Shown: positions 28,617-36,959, counted from the first letter of the stretch. The stretch: DNA of 42,235 nt from an uncultured Spirochaetales bacterium (GCA_945947045.1 CAMEXG010000002.1:1-42235), one strand, 5' to 3'. Notes: a model not told the origin generated them from the sequence alone. A program made the numbers and translations.

Positions 28617-29669
28617 TCAATATTCGCCTTCTCCTCCGTCTGAGAAGTATGAGTTTAGGTTGAGAGGGTTGTATATACCCATATCTGTTACAATTCCGTC
28701 TATAAGGGACGGAGGTGTAATATCGAAGGCCGGGTAGTAGCCTTTGACGCCGCCGGGGGCTGTCCTGATTCCCATGGCTTCAAGAGAGAACTTTGGGTCT
28801 CTCATTTCAATTTTCACATCATCTATTGATTCATGGAATTTATCAGGATCGCCTGTTACATATGTTTTTACACCGAAGTATCTAGCACATATTGCTATAC
28901 CAAGAGTCCCCACTTTATTGACCACATATCCATCCATAGTTATTGCATCGGCGGCTGAAGTAAAGACATCGATATTTTCGTTTTTCATTACAAAGGCAGG
29001 CATGTTGTCTGTTATTACTGTAGTATCGAAGCCCATTTCAGAAAGTACTGTGGATGTAAGCCTTGCTCCTTGGAAGTATGGTCTGGTTTCAGGACAGAAG
29101 AATCTGACGTTTTTCCCTTCTTCCCTGAGAGTTCTTGCCATCATTCCGATTATGGTTTCTCCAAAGCATTGAGTCATTACAGATCCGTTGTCAGGGATTT
29201 GTGAAGATAGATACTTTGAGATTCTACATATTTTTTCATAACGCTTGTCATTGAGGGAGTAAACGTGATCTCTTACTGCATCTTCTAAGCTTTTCCCTTC
29301 TCTTTTAGCTTTCAGCGCTATAGGAATACAGCTTTCAGTAATGGAAGCGTATCTCTTTTGTGTAGTGGGGCGGGCTGTAGACAGAAGAAAGGAAGCTTCC
29401 TTTAAATGCTTTATAGTTTCTTCTTCATCAAGAGTTCTGCATTCCCTTGCCGCCAGAGCCATTCCCATGCCTACAGCTGTATATGGACCAGCAGATTGAG
29501 TGACCATGTTCCTTATGGCATCTCTTACTTCCATAACGCTATGGCATATTTCAAATCTAACAGTATTGGGATAAACACGCCTATCAAGGATTCTTACGAT
29601 TCCATCTTCATAGGATGCTATGTTTTCGTATCTGAGCATAAAGGCAAGGTCATGGTCTTCTCTTTTCAT
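28617..29669 (-). CDS. MtnA/eIF2B-family sugar-phosphate isomerase (methylthioribose-1-phosphate isomerase-like)
   Basis: 'SVMTQCFGETIIG' at the Cys motif position, 'FFCPETRPYFQGARLTSTVL', 'TSAADAITMDGYVVNKVGTLGIAICARYFGVKTYV'; GAGGAAG RBS. Confidence 0.8.
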   Translation of the reverse strand: MKREDHDLAFMLRYENIASYEDGIVRILDRRVYPNTVRFEICHSVMEVRDAIRNMVTQSAGPYTAVGMGMALAARECRTLDEEETIKHLKEASFLLSTARPTTQKRYASITESCIPIALKAKREGKSLEDAVRDHVYSLNDKRYEKICRISKYLSSQIPDNGSVMTQCFGETIIGMMARTLREEGKNVRFFCPETRPYFQGARLTSTVLSEMGFDTTVITDNMPAFVMKNENIDVFTSAADAITMDGYVVNKVGTLGIAICARYFGVKTYVTGDPDKFHESIDDVKIEMRDPKFSLEAMGIRTAPGGVKGYYPAFDITPPSLIDGIVTDMGIYNPLNLNSYFSDGGEGEY

Positions 29670-29703
29670 TTTCTTCCTCGTCTATATTCTATATAAACTC
29701 TAG

Positions 29704-29732
29704 TTGTTACCAAAGACTACTACTGATAAAAT
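29704..29732 (+). promoter_or_regulatory. Predicted promoter of the deaminase gene
   Basis: TTGTTA - 17 nt - TAAAAT; start codon begins 9 nt after the -10. Confidence 0.55.
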
Positions 29733-29740
29733 CTAGAGCT

Positions 29741-31051
29741 ATGTCATCTATATTATTTAAAAATGCAGGGATACTTGCGACAAAAAACAATGAGTTTGAG
29801 TTTATCGAAAACGGGTATTTGGCTGTCGATGGAGAAAGAATCGACTATATTGGGAAAGAAGAGCCAAAGAAGAAGTATGATGAAGAGAAAGATTGCTCAG
29901 GCTTGATTCTCACCCCAGGCTTTGTAAACTGCCATGGTCACTCGGCCATGACACTACTGCGTGGTGTAGGAAGTGATCTACCTTTGCAGGATTGGCTACA
30001 TGTAATGTGGCCTATAGAAGACAGAATGAATGAAGAGGACTTAAGGTGTGGAATGGATCTCTCTATTATGGAGATGCTTGCTTCCGGCACTACAAGTTTC
30101 ACTGATATGTACCTTATGCCTTGGGCTGTTGCAGATACCATAGGAAAAAGCGGTATTAAGGCAAACTTCTCTCGTGTAATGCAGGCTTTCCAGGAGATGG
30201 ACGACAGCGACTATGACTCATACTACAGAGTAAAAGAAACAGAGGACTTGGTCTCAGCTTTCCATAATTCCTACTCCGAGAGACTTAAAGTCGATTATGC
30301 AATACATGCAGAGTATACATGTAAGCCACTGGTTGTCAGAAGATATAGCGAGGATTGTCTAAAAAAAGGTTTGAAGATGCAGATCCACCTTTCCGAGACA
30401 AAAAAAGAGCACTTGGAATGTATAGAGAAGTATGGGAAGACTCCCACAGAGTGGTTTAATGACTTGGGGTGCTTTGAAAACCCAACGCTTGCTGCACACT
30501 GCGTTTGGGTGGAAGATAACGATATGGACATTCTAAACGAGAAAGGTGTTACAGTTGTTCATAACCCTACATCCAACTTAAAGCTTGGAAGTGGATTTGC
30601 TCCTATTCCCGAGATGATCAAGAAGGGCGTTAATGTCGCCTTGGGCACAGATGGAGCTGCCAGCAATAATAATTTGAATTTCATGGAAGAGATTCACCTT
30701 GCATCCATTATCCATAACGGCAGATTGGGAGATCCTACAGTCATGAATCCAAACACTGTACTGAGGATGGCCACAATCAATGGAGCGAAAGCCCAGGGAA
30801 GGGAAGATACAGGTAGTTTGGAAGTAGGAAAGAAGGCTGACATAGTAGCGTTTGACGTAAATAAGCCTCACCTTACACCAAACCTCAATCCTGAAGCCCT
30901 GTTGGTTTATTCAGCACAAGGAAGCGATGTGTGTATGACAATGGTGGATGGAAAGATTCTATATGAGAAGGGAGAATTTAAGACTATCGATAAAGACAGG
31001 GTCTTTTATGAAGTGAAGAAGAGTATAGGGAGATTGTACGGGGAAAAATAA
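29741..31051 (+). CDS. Amidohydrolase, 5-methylthioadenosine/S-adenosylhomocysteine deaminase-like (MtaD/ATZ-TRZ family)
   Basis: 'LTPGFVNCHGHSAMTLLRGVGSDLPLQDWLHVMWPIEDRM', 'MQIHLSETKKE', 'LAAHCVWVEDNDMDIL', 'ALGTDGAASNNNLNFMEEI'. Confidence 0.88.
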   Translation: MSSILFKNAGILATKNNEFEFIENGYLAVDGERIDYIGKEEPKKKYDEEKDCSGLILTPGFVNCHGHSAMTLLRGVGSDLPLQDWLHVMWPIEDRMNEEDLRCGMDLSIMEMLASGTTSFTDMYLMPWAVADTIGKSGIKANFSRVMQAFQEMDDSDYDSYYRVKETEDLVSAFHNSYSERLKVDYAIHAEYTCKPLVVRRYSEDCLKKGLKMQIHLSETKKEHLECIEKYGKTPTEWFNDLGCFENPTLAAHCVWVEDNDMDILNEKGVTVVHNPTSNLKLGSGFAPIPEMIKKGVNVALGTDGAASNNNLNFMEEIHLASIIHNGRLGDPTVMNPNTVLRMATINGAKAQGREDTGSLEVGKKADIVAFDVNKPHLTPNLNPEALLVYSAQGSDVCMTMVDGKILYEKGEFKTIDKDRVFYEVKKSIGRLYGEK

Positions 31052-31088
31052 ATGTTTCTATAAATAGTAATTTTCTTTCTAAAACCTA

Positions 31089-31120
31089 TTGACAAGTGTT
31101 ACTATAGAGAGTAACAATAG
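31089..31120 (+). promoter_or_regulatory. Promoter/operator-like motif with palindrome, shared with the 11708 region
   Basis: TTGACAAGTGTTACTATAGAGAGTAACAATAG; contains GTTACT-atagag-AGTAAC (31098-31115) downstream of TTGACA. Confidence 0.65.
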
Positions 31121-31143
31121 GTTCATCGATGAAGGAGAAGGAT

Positions 31144-31188
31144 ATGAAAAGAACAACTAGATTCTGGCGCGGGGCGCCTAAAGAGTGA
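31144..31188 (+). CDS. Candidate 14-aa leader peptide MKRTTRFWRGAPKE
   Basis: AAGGAGAAGGAT precedes ATG AAA AGA ACA ACT AGA TTC TGG CGC GGG GCG CCT AAA GAG TGA; upstream of the TrpX-like gene and downstream of the promoter-like motif. Confidence 0.55.
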   Translation: MKRTTRFWRGAPKE

Positions 31189-31230
31189 CAAATTATCCAG
31201 AAAAATCTCTAATAATAAGGAAATAAAAAA

Positions 31231-32262
31231 ATGAAAAAATACATCGCTATACTTCTTATGGTCTCTCTCATCCTCGTCTCCGTCTTTGCCAATGGCAGTA
31301 AGGAAGAATCAAGTGTAAAAACATACAAAGTAGGAATCTGTAACTTTGTAGATGATGCTTCCTTAAATCAGATTTGTGAAAACATACAGTCCCAGCTTTC
31401 TGAAATCGAAAGCGAGAAGGGTGTAAAGTTCGATATTAAATATGACAACTGTAACGCAGATGCAAATGTTCTTGCCCAGATAATAGCTAACTTCATCGCA
31501 GATGACGTGGATCTTATGGTTGGTGTTGCAACTCCTGTGGCCATGGCTATGCAGGCTGCTACAGAAGACAATAATATACCTGTAGTATTTGCAGCCGTTT
31601 CCGACCCACTTGCTGCCGGAATTGTATCATCACTCTCCGCTCCTGGAGCAAACCTTACAGGAACAAGTGACTTCTTGGATACTACTGCTGTCATGAACTT
31701 GATCTTTGCCCTTAATCCTGAAACAGATAAGGTGGGTTTACTGTATGATGCAGGACAAGATTCTTCCACAACTGCCATCAAGACAGCAAAAGAGTATCTG
31801 GAAAAGAAGGGTATTGCATATGCAGAGAGAATGGGAACGACAGTTGATGAAGTAATTCTTGCTTCAAAAGCTTTAGTTGCAGACAAGGTCGATGTAGTCT
31901 TTACTCCTAGTGACAACACTATCATGACGGCAGAGCTTTCAATCTATGAAATTTTCAATGCTGCAGGTATCCCTCAGTTCACAGGAGCAGACTCATTCGC
32001 TCTCAATGGAGCTTTCCTTGGATATGGTGTAGACTATGCTAACCTTGGAAGAGAAACAGGTAAGATGGTTGCTGAGATCCTTATTGATGGAAAAGATCCT
32101 GCTTCTACTCCTGTCCGCACTTTCGACAATGGTACAGCTACTATTAATACTGAAACAGCAGCAGAGCTTGGATATGATTTTGATAATCTCTCATCTATTT
32201 TCGCTCCATACTGCACAAAGGTTGCTGCAATTACAACAGCTGAAAGCTTCAGCGATCTATAA
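31231..32262 (+). CDS. ABC transporter substrate-binding protein, ABC_sub_bind (TrpX-like) family
   Basis: Signal peptide ...SVFANGSKEES; 'AAVSDPLAAGIVSSLSAPGANLTGTSDFLD', 'VVFTPSDNTIM'; paralog of 11806..12762. Confidence 0.92.
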   Translation: MKKYIAILLMVSLILVSVFANGSKEESSVKTYKVGICNFVDDASLNQICENIQSQLSEIESEKGVKFDIKYDNCNADANVLAQIIANFIADDVDLMVGVATPVAMAMQAATEDNNIPVVFAAVSDPLAAGIVSSLSAPGANLTGTSDFLDTTAVMNLIFALNPETDKVGLLYDAGQDSSTTAIKTAKEYLEKKGIAYAERMGTTVDEVILASKALVADKVDVVFTPSDNTIMTAELSIYEIFNAAGIPQFTGADSFALNGAFLGYGVDYANLGRETGKMVAEILIDGKDPASTPVRTFDNGTATINTETAAELGYDFDNLSSIFAPYCTKVAAITTAESFSDL

Positions 32263-32271
32263 GGATATAAA

Positions 32272-33201
32272 ATGCTGGAAACAATAATTGGACTTGGAAC
32301 AACCGCCCTTGAATTGGGTCTGATAAGTTCCCTTACCGTATTGGCTCTCTTCTTGAGTTACTCCATGCTCAATGTATGTGACCTCTCTACTGACGGCTGC
32401 TTCACTTTGGGAGCAGTCGTTGGTGCTGTTACAGCTCTCTCAGGGCATCCCCTTCTGTCTATTCCTGCTGCCATGGGTGCAGGAGTATTATCGGGGTTGA
32501 TAACATCTCTGTTGCAGACAAAGATGGGAATCGACAGTCTTTTGGCTGGAATAATCGTAAATACAGGGCTTTATTCAATAAACATCGCCATAATGGGTGG
32601 TTCTTCTCTATTGAATATGAATAAGACCACTACAATCTTTACAATGATGAAGAGCCTTGTTTCTTCCACATTCCTCGCTCAATCTTATAAGCTTGTGACT
32701 GCTTTGATCTTTGTAGCCTTGGTTGTTCTTTTCCTTTCATTTTTCTTAAAAACAAGATTGGGTCTGTCTTTGAGAGCGACTGGCGACAACCCGGATATGG
32801 TGAAGTCTTCATCAATAAATCCAGCCTTCACTACTATTATCGGGCTATGTATCTCTTCATCTTTTACAGCTCTTTCAGGATGTTTGTTGGCCCAGAGCCA
32901 AAAGTCTGTAAACGTAACCATAGGATCGGGTATGGTTACAATAGCTTTGGCTTCTCTTCTAATTGGTAGAGCTTTTATGGGGAAGGGTGGAATAACAAAG
33001 AGAGCAATCGGCGTTGTAATCGGTGCCATAATTTTCCGTCTTGTTTATACAATAGCCCTTAGATTCAATCTCCCTGCCTACATGTTGAAGCTTATTTCAT
33101 CTGTAATAGTAATAATCGCAATTTCTTTCCCATATTTTAAAGGAAAGAAAGATGACTATATGAGAATCCATAGGGCTAAGAAGGAGGCTGGAAATGCTTG
33201 A
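32272..33201 (+). CDS. ABC transporter permease (TrpY-like)
   Basis: 'LTVLALFLSYSMLNVCDLSTDGCFTLGAVVGA'; paralog of 12789..13709. Confidence 0.9.
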   Translation: MLETIIGLGTTALELGLISSLTVLALFLSYSMLNVCDLSTDGCFTLGAVVGAVTALSGHPLLSIPAAMGAGVLSGLITSLLQTKMGIDSLLAGIIVNTGLYSINIAIMGGSSLLNMNKTTTIFTMMKSLVSSTFLAQSYKLVTALIFVALVVLFLSFFLKTRLGLSLRATGDNPDMVKSSSINPAFTTIIGLCISSSFTALSGCLLAQSQKSVNVTIGSGMVTIALASLLIGRAFMGKGGITKRAIGVVIGAIIFRLVYTIALRFNLPAYMLKLISSVIVIIAISFPYFKGKKDDYMRIHRAKKEAGNA

Positions 33202-33979
33202 AATCATCGGTGTCTCCAAAACATTTAACCCCAATACTGTTTTTGAGAAGAAAGCACTTGTGGATATTAACCTAAAGGTTGAAAACGGTGAGTTTATATC
33301 AATAATCGGAGCCAATGGTGCCGGTAAGTCTACCCTCTTCAATGCCATCTCCGGTTCTTTTTTGACTGATAAAGGCAAGATTGTTCTGGATGGAGAAGAT
33401 ATCACATTCCTTCCAGACCACAAAAGAGCAAGAATGATAGGACGTTTATTCCAGGATCCTATGAGGGGGACAGCTCCTGGTATGAGTATTGAAGAGAACC
33501 TGTTTCTTGCTTCCGGCAGGGGCGGTTGGCTTGGAGGCATCAACAAGAAGGATAGGGAGTTATTTAAAGAAAAGCTTTCCTCCCTTTCTATGGGATTGGA
33601 AGATAGGCTCTCTCAGCCTGTAGGCTTACTTAGCGGAGGTCAGCGACAGGCGTTGACGCTATTGATGGCCACATTCAATCCCCCTTCATTGCTGCTCCTT
33701 GACGAACATACGGCAGCTTTGGATCCCGCTACAGCAGAGAGAGTACTTTCTTTGACAGACAGAATCGTGAAAGAGAATAACCTTACTTGCCTTATGATTA
33801 CTCATAACATGCAGTCTGCGCTTGTGCAGGGTGATAGAACGCTGATGATGGATAAGGGCAGAATCATATATGATGTAAAGGGTGATGAGAGAAAGGGCCT
33901 TACTGTTTCCGATCTCTTGGAGAAATTTAAGGAGAACTCAGGAAAAGCCTTGGATAACGACAGAATGCTGATGATTTAG
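33194..33979 (+). CDS. ABC transporter ATP-binding protein (TrpZ-like)
   Basis: Walker A GANGAGKSTLFN; LLSGGQRQALTLLMA; LLLLDEHTAALDP; paralog of 13702..14496. Confidence 0.92.
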   Translation: MLEIIGVSKTFNPNTVFEKKALVDINLKVENGEFISIIGANGAGKSTLFNAISGSFLTDKGKIVLDGEDITFLPDHKRARMIGRLFQDPMRGTAPGMSIEENLFLASGRGGWLGGINKKDRELFKEKLSSLSMGLEDRLSQPVGLLSGGQRQALTLLMATFNPPSLLLLDEHTAALDPATAERVLSLTDRIVKENNLTCLMITHNMQSALVQGDRTLMMDKGRIIYDVKGDERKGLTVSDLLEKFKENSGKALDNDRMLMI

Positions 33980-33980
33980 C

Positions 33981-34403
33981 CTATTCTGTTTTTCCAGAGA
34001 CTATCTCAAGGTATATTTCATCTAGTCTTTCTTTGCGTCTCTCTTTCTTCCTTATTTCGCACTCCCAGACCACGATGACTCTCCATCCCATGTTTTCCAG
34101 AAGGATGATGTTGTCTCTGTCTCGGTTTATATTTCTTTCTATCTTATTCTTCCAAAACTCTGAATTTGATTTTGGAAGAATAAAACATCCTTGGTGACCA
34201 TGCCAAAAACACCCGTTTACAAATATGACGCACTTCCATCTCTTTAAAACAATATCCGGAGAACCAGGGAGTTTTTTTACGTTTATTCTATATCGCAGCC
34301 CCTTTGAAAACAAATAAGAACGCACTATCATCTCAGGCTTTGTATTCTTTCCTTTTATCGCCTGCATAGTGCGTCTTCGCTCTTCTTTGGTCAAAGTGTC
34401 CAT
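33981..34403 (-). CDS. vsr: Very short patch repair (Vsr) endonuclease
   Basis: 'RRRTMQAIKGKNTKPEMIVRSYLFSKGLRYRINVKKLPGSPDIVLKRWKCVIFVNGCFWHGHQGC...FWKNKIERNINRDRDNIILLENMGWRVIVVWECEI'; start placed at MDTLTKEERR. Confidence 0.93.
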   Translation of the reverse strand: MDTLTKEERRRTMQAIKGKNTKPEMIVRSYLFSKGLRYRINVKKLPGSPDIVLKRWKCVIFVNGCFWHGHQGCFILPKSNSEFWKNKIERNINRDRDNIILLENMGWRVIVVWECEIRKKERRKERLDEIYLEIVSGKTE

Positions 34404-34405
34404 AG

Positions 34406-35092
34406 TTAGAAAATGAAGTATATTGAGAGGTCTATTATTGCATGGACGATAATAGGCAGCCACATTGCACCTGTCCACTTTTTCATGCCCATAAGGGCAA
34501 AATGGAAGATAGTGGACCAGATGATATCAGGAAGAATTGATGTGAGGGTACTGAGAGAGAGTCCATATTGGGCCAAAGGAAGGGCGCTCTGATATATTCC
34601 ATAGACCAGGGCAGGAATAACGGCCCTTATCCAAGAAGGGAAGGAGGAACGATCCATAAGTGTAGGAACCAGACCTCTATATAAGAATTCTTCGAAGAAA
34701 GAGATGAATACAAGATAGTATATCCATGCAAAGGCACCTCTTCTCGGATTCAAATCCAGCCTTGTAGAAAGAGGAAGCATCAATGCATATATCATGGTAA
34801 GAATTAGAGTCAGAAGATATCTGTCTGTCTTTATGTACATCATCTTGTCATCAAACTCACGCCTGTATCTGATGACTGTACCTATAAAGACAATGATCAT
34901 TGGAATCGCGATGACAAGGTTGAAGAAAAAGGCCGGGATAAACCCTATAGGCGATGTTATTCTTGGAAGAGTTCCGATTCTTTTGAAGTAAGAACTTAAA
35001 AAGTATGTCCATAAATACTGGACTCCAGCATATAGTATTCCTAATAAAGCGTAAATGTTCTTCTTTTTTTCCTGGATTGTATTATGTTCCAT
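34406..35092 (-). CDS. CPBP-family intramembrane metalloprotease (CAAX protease-like)
   Basis: EEFLYRGLVP motif plus later His motifs ('IWSTIFHFALMG', 'WLPIIVHAIIDL'); start placed at MEHNTIQ. Confidence 0.88.
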   Translation of the reverse strand: MEHNTIQEKKKNIYALLGILYAGVQYLWTYFLSSYFKRIGTLPRITSPIGFIPAFFFNLVIAIPMIIVFIGTVIRYRREFDDKMMYIKTDRYLLTLILTMIYALMLPLSTRLDLNPRRGAFAWIYYLVFISFFEEFLYRGLVPTLMDRSSFPSWIRAVIPALVYGIYQSALPLAQYGLSLSTLTSILPDIIWSTIFHFALMGMKKWTGAMWLPIIVHAIIDLSIYFIF

Positions 35093-35184
35093 GTTCCAAT
35101 GATATGCTTTGGTTTTAATTAATGGAAGAGGAAAAAGATGACACATCATCTTCGGTGCAATATTGTAATAAAAGGGAGGAAGAA

Positions 35185-35478
35185 ATGAAACTAGATAATG
35201 AAAAGGGTGTCGTGGACTTCTTTGAAGCGGTTCTTAGTTTGAAAGACAGAGGTGAATGTGCAGCCTTTTTTTCCGATATCTGCACCATAAAAGAGTTATT
35301 GGACTTCGGACAGAGGATGGAAGTTGCGTCTTTATTGACCGAGGGCATGAATTATCAAGAGATATCGAAAGAGACGGGAGCGTCCAGTGCAACTATCTCC
35401 AGAGTAAACCGATGTTTGATGTATGGGGAGGGAGGTTACCGATTAGTCTTGGATAGAATAGACAAAGATAACAAATAG
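35185..35478 (+). CDS. TrpR/YerC/YecD-family transcriptional regulator
   Basis: 'VDFFEAVLSLKDRGECAAFFSDICTIKELLDFGQRMEVASLLTEGMNYQEISKETGASSATISRVNRCLMYGEGGYRLVL'; AAAGGGAGGA RBS before ATG 35185 (the tracked ORF begins at 35122). Confidence 0.9.
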   Translation: MKLDNEKGVVDFFEAVLSLKDRGECAAFFSDICTIKELLDFGQRMEVASLLTEGMNYQEISKETGASSATISRVNRCLMYGEGGYRLVLDRIDKDNK

Positions 35479-35612
35479 TGTAGGATCTTTGAAAGAAAAG
35501 AGAGAATCAGTCAAGGCATTATATTGCTATTATGTAGTTTTATAGAGAGATTGTGACGATGGGTTTTCATCTTTTGGAAAGAGTGTATATTCCTTTTCTA
35601 GAGGTGAAAGAT

Positions 35613-36746
35613 ATGAAGAAAATAACTACTACACTTATGGTTTTGGCCCTTTCCGTATTCTTTGTATTACCGCTTTTTGCCAGCGGTGCAACAGAAAAGG
35701 GAACAAATTTTAAGGATTTGGATCTCAATACAGCTGCTGTCAAGGATATGGAGAACGCTTGGAATTACTCCGTTGAAAGCTATAGTAGTCAGAGAACAAG
35801 TCTAAGAACAGCAATGAATGAAGCTATAGAAAAGAGAGATGTAGAGGATTACCTTGAACTTAGATCACTATATAACTCTCTTGAATATCCAATGATCACA
35901 AAAGAGCAGACAGAGACTTTGACAGCGAGGATGTTGAATACAGAGTCTCAGAAGGAAAAAGATGCCATCGCTTCTTTCTTATATGAAAACTCAGCTTGGT
36001 ATCATCCGACTATCACCTTCCAGTATTCTGTAACAAATGGAAACTTCAGTAGATCTTACACTAGATCCTATTCCTCGGTTCCTGGAACAAAGGTGACAGT
36101 TCCGGAAGTAAAGGGGGAGGGAGTGTTTTTAGGTTGGAGCGCTGATGGTGAGAGTGTCGCCTACAAGAGTGGCGAAGAAATCACCATGCCTTATTCTGAC
36201 ACGGTTCTTTATGCTCTATTCTCAACAGGAATCACATTTAAGGATAGTGTAAGTGGAAATGATACATATGTAGAAGGAACAGAAGCTAGTGTTCCAGATG
36301 TTGTAGTGACAGAAGATTCCGGTCTGGTTTTCCTTGGTTGGTATGATCAGTATGGAAAGAAAATCGACGGCGATACTGTGACTGTAGAGAACGGCAGGAA
36401 CAAGGAGTATACAGCGCTATATAAAGGCGTTGAAATCGGAGAAGCATCTATCCGCTACTATGAGGATGGAAAGATTCCTTCTTCAACTCAAGTTGTTTTG
36501 TCATTCCCAATCAAAAACATAGGCAACACAGCTCTTAGAAACCTGAAAGTATCTCTCTCCGGGGAAGACGTAAAAGTTCTCTCTTCTTCTTTTGACGCCA
36601 CACTTATTGGAGACGAAAGTAGTTTGAACGCTTCATTCCTTGTATATGCAGATGGAGAGAAGGGTGAAGAGAAAGTATTTAAAGCTACCGTTGAGGACTC
36701 TTCAGGTAATGTCTGGACAGAAGATTTCACTTTTGTCATTCAATAA
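35613..36746 (+). CDS. Exported protein with InlB-like (Listeria-Bacteroides) repeats
   Basis: Signal peptide 'MKKITTTLMVLALSVFFVLPLFASGATEKG'; two 'GVFLGWSADGE'/'LVFLGWYDQYGKKI' repeats. Confidence 0.75.
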   Translation: MKKITTTLMVLALSVFFVLPLFASGATEKGTNFKDLDLNTAAVKDMENAWNYSVESYSSQRTSLRTAMNEAIEKRDVEDYLELRSLYNSLEYPMITKEQTETLTARMLNTESQKEKDAIASFLYENSAWYHPTITFQYSVTNGNFSRSYTRSYSSVPGTKVTVPEVKGEGVFLGWSADGESVAYKSGEEITMPYSDTVLYALFSTGITFKDSVSGNDTYVEGTEASVPDVVVTEDSGLVFLGWYDQYGKKIDGDTVTVENGRNKEYTALYKGVEIGEASIRYYEDGKIPSSTQVVLSFPIKNIGNTALRNLKVSLSGEDVKVLSSSFDATLIGDESSLNASFLVYADGEKGEEKVFKATVEDSSGNVWTEDFTFVIQ

Positions 36747-36763
36747 TAATTTCGATTGAATGG

Positions 36764-36797
36764 AATCGGAGGAGGCAGGACGCCTTCTCCGATTTTC
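36764..36797 (+). terminator. Rho-independent terminator
   Basis: ATCGGAGgAGGCaggacGCCTtCTCCGAT followed by TTTCTATT. Confidence 0.8.
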
Positions 36798-36959
36798 TAT
36801 TGATAAAGCATATTTTTCCCAAAATAGTAGCACTTTACTATATCTACTACATCATAGTTATGGTCAACTGGTTTTATTAGATGGGAATAAATCCCTAATT
36901 GTCACCTAAATAAAATTACATTATCGTCTTAAGTGTCAGAAATACGACAGAGGGAATAA

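Noticed and set aside
31368-31925. 185-aa minus ORF
   Set aside because: Antisense shadow of the TrpX-like gene, with biased composition and no motif
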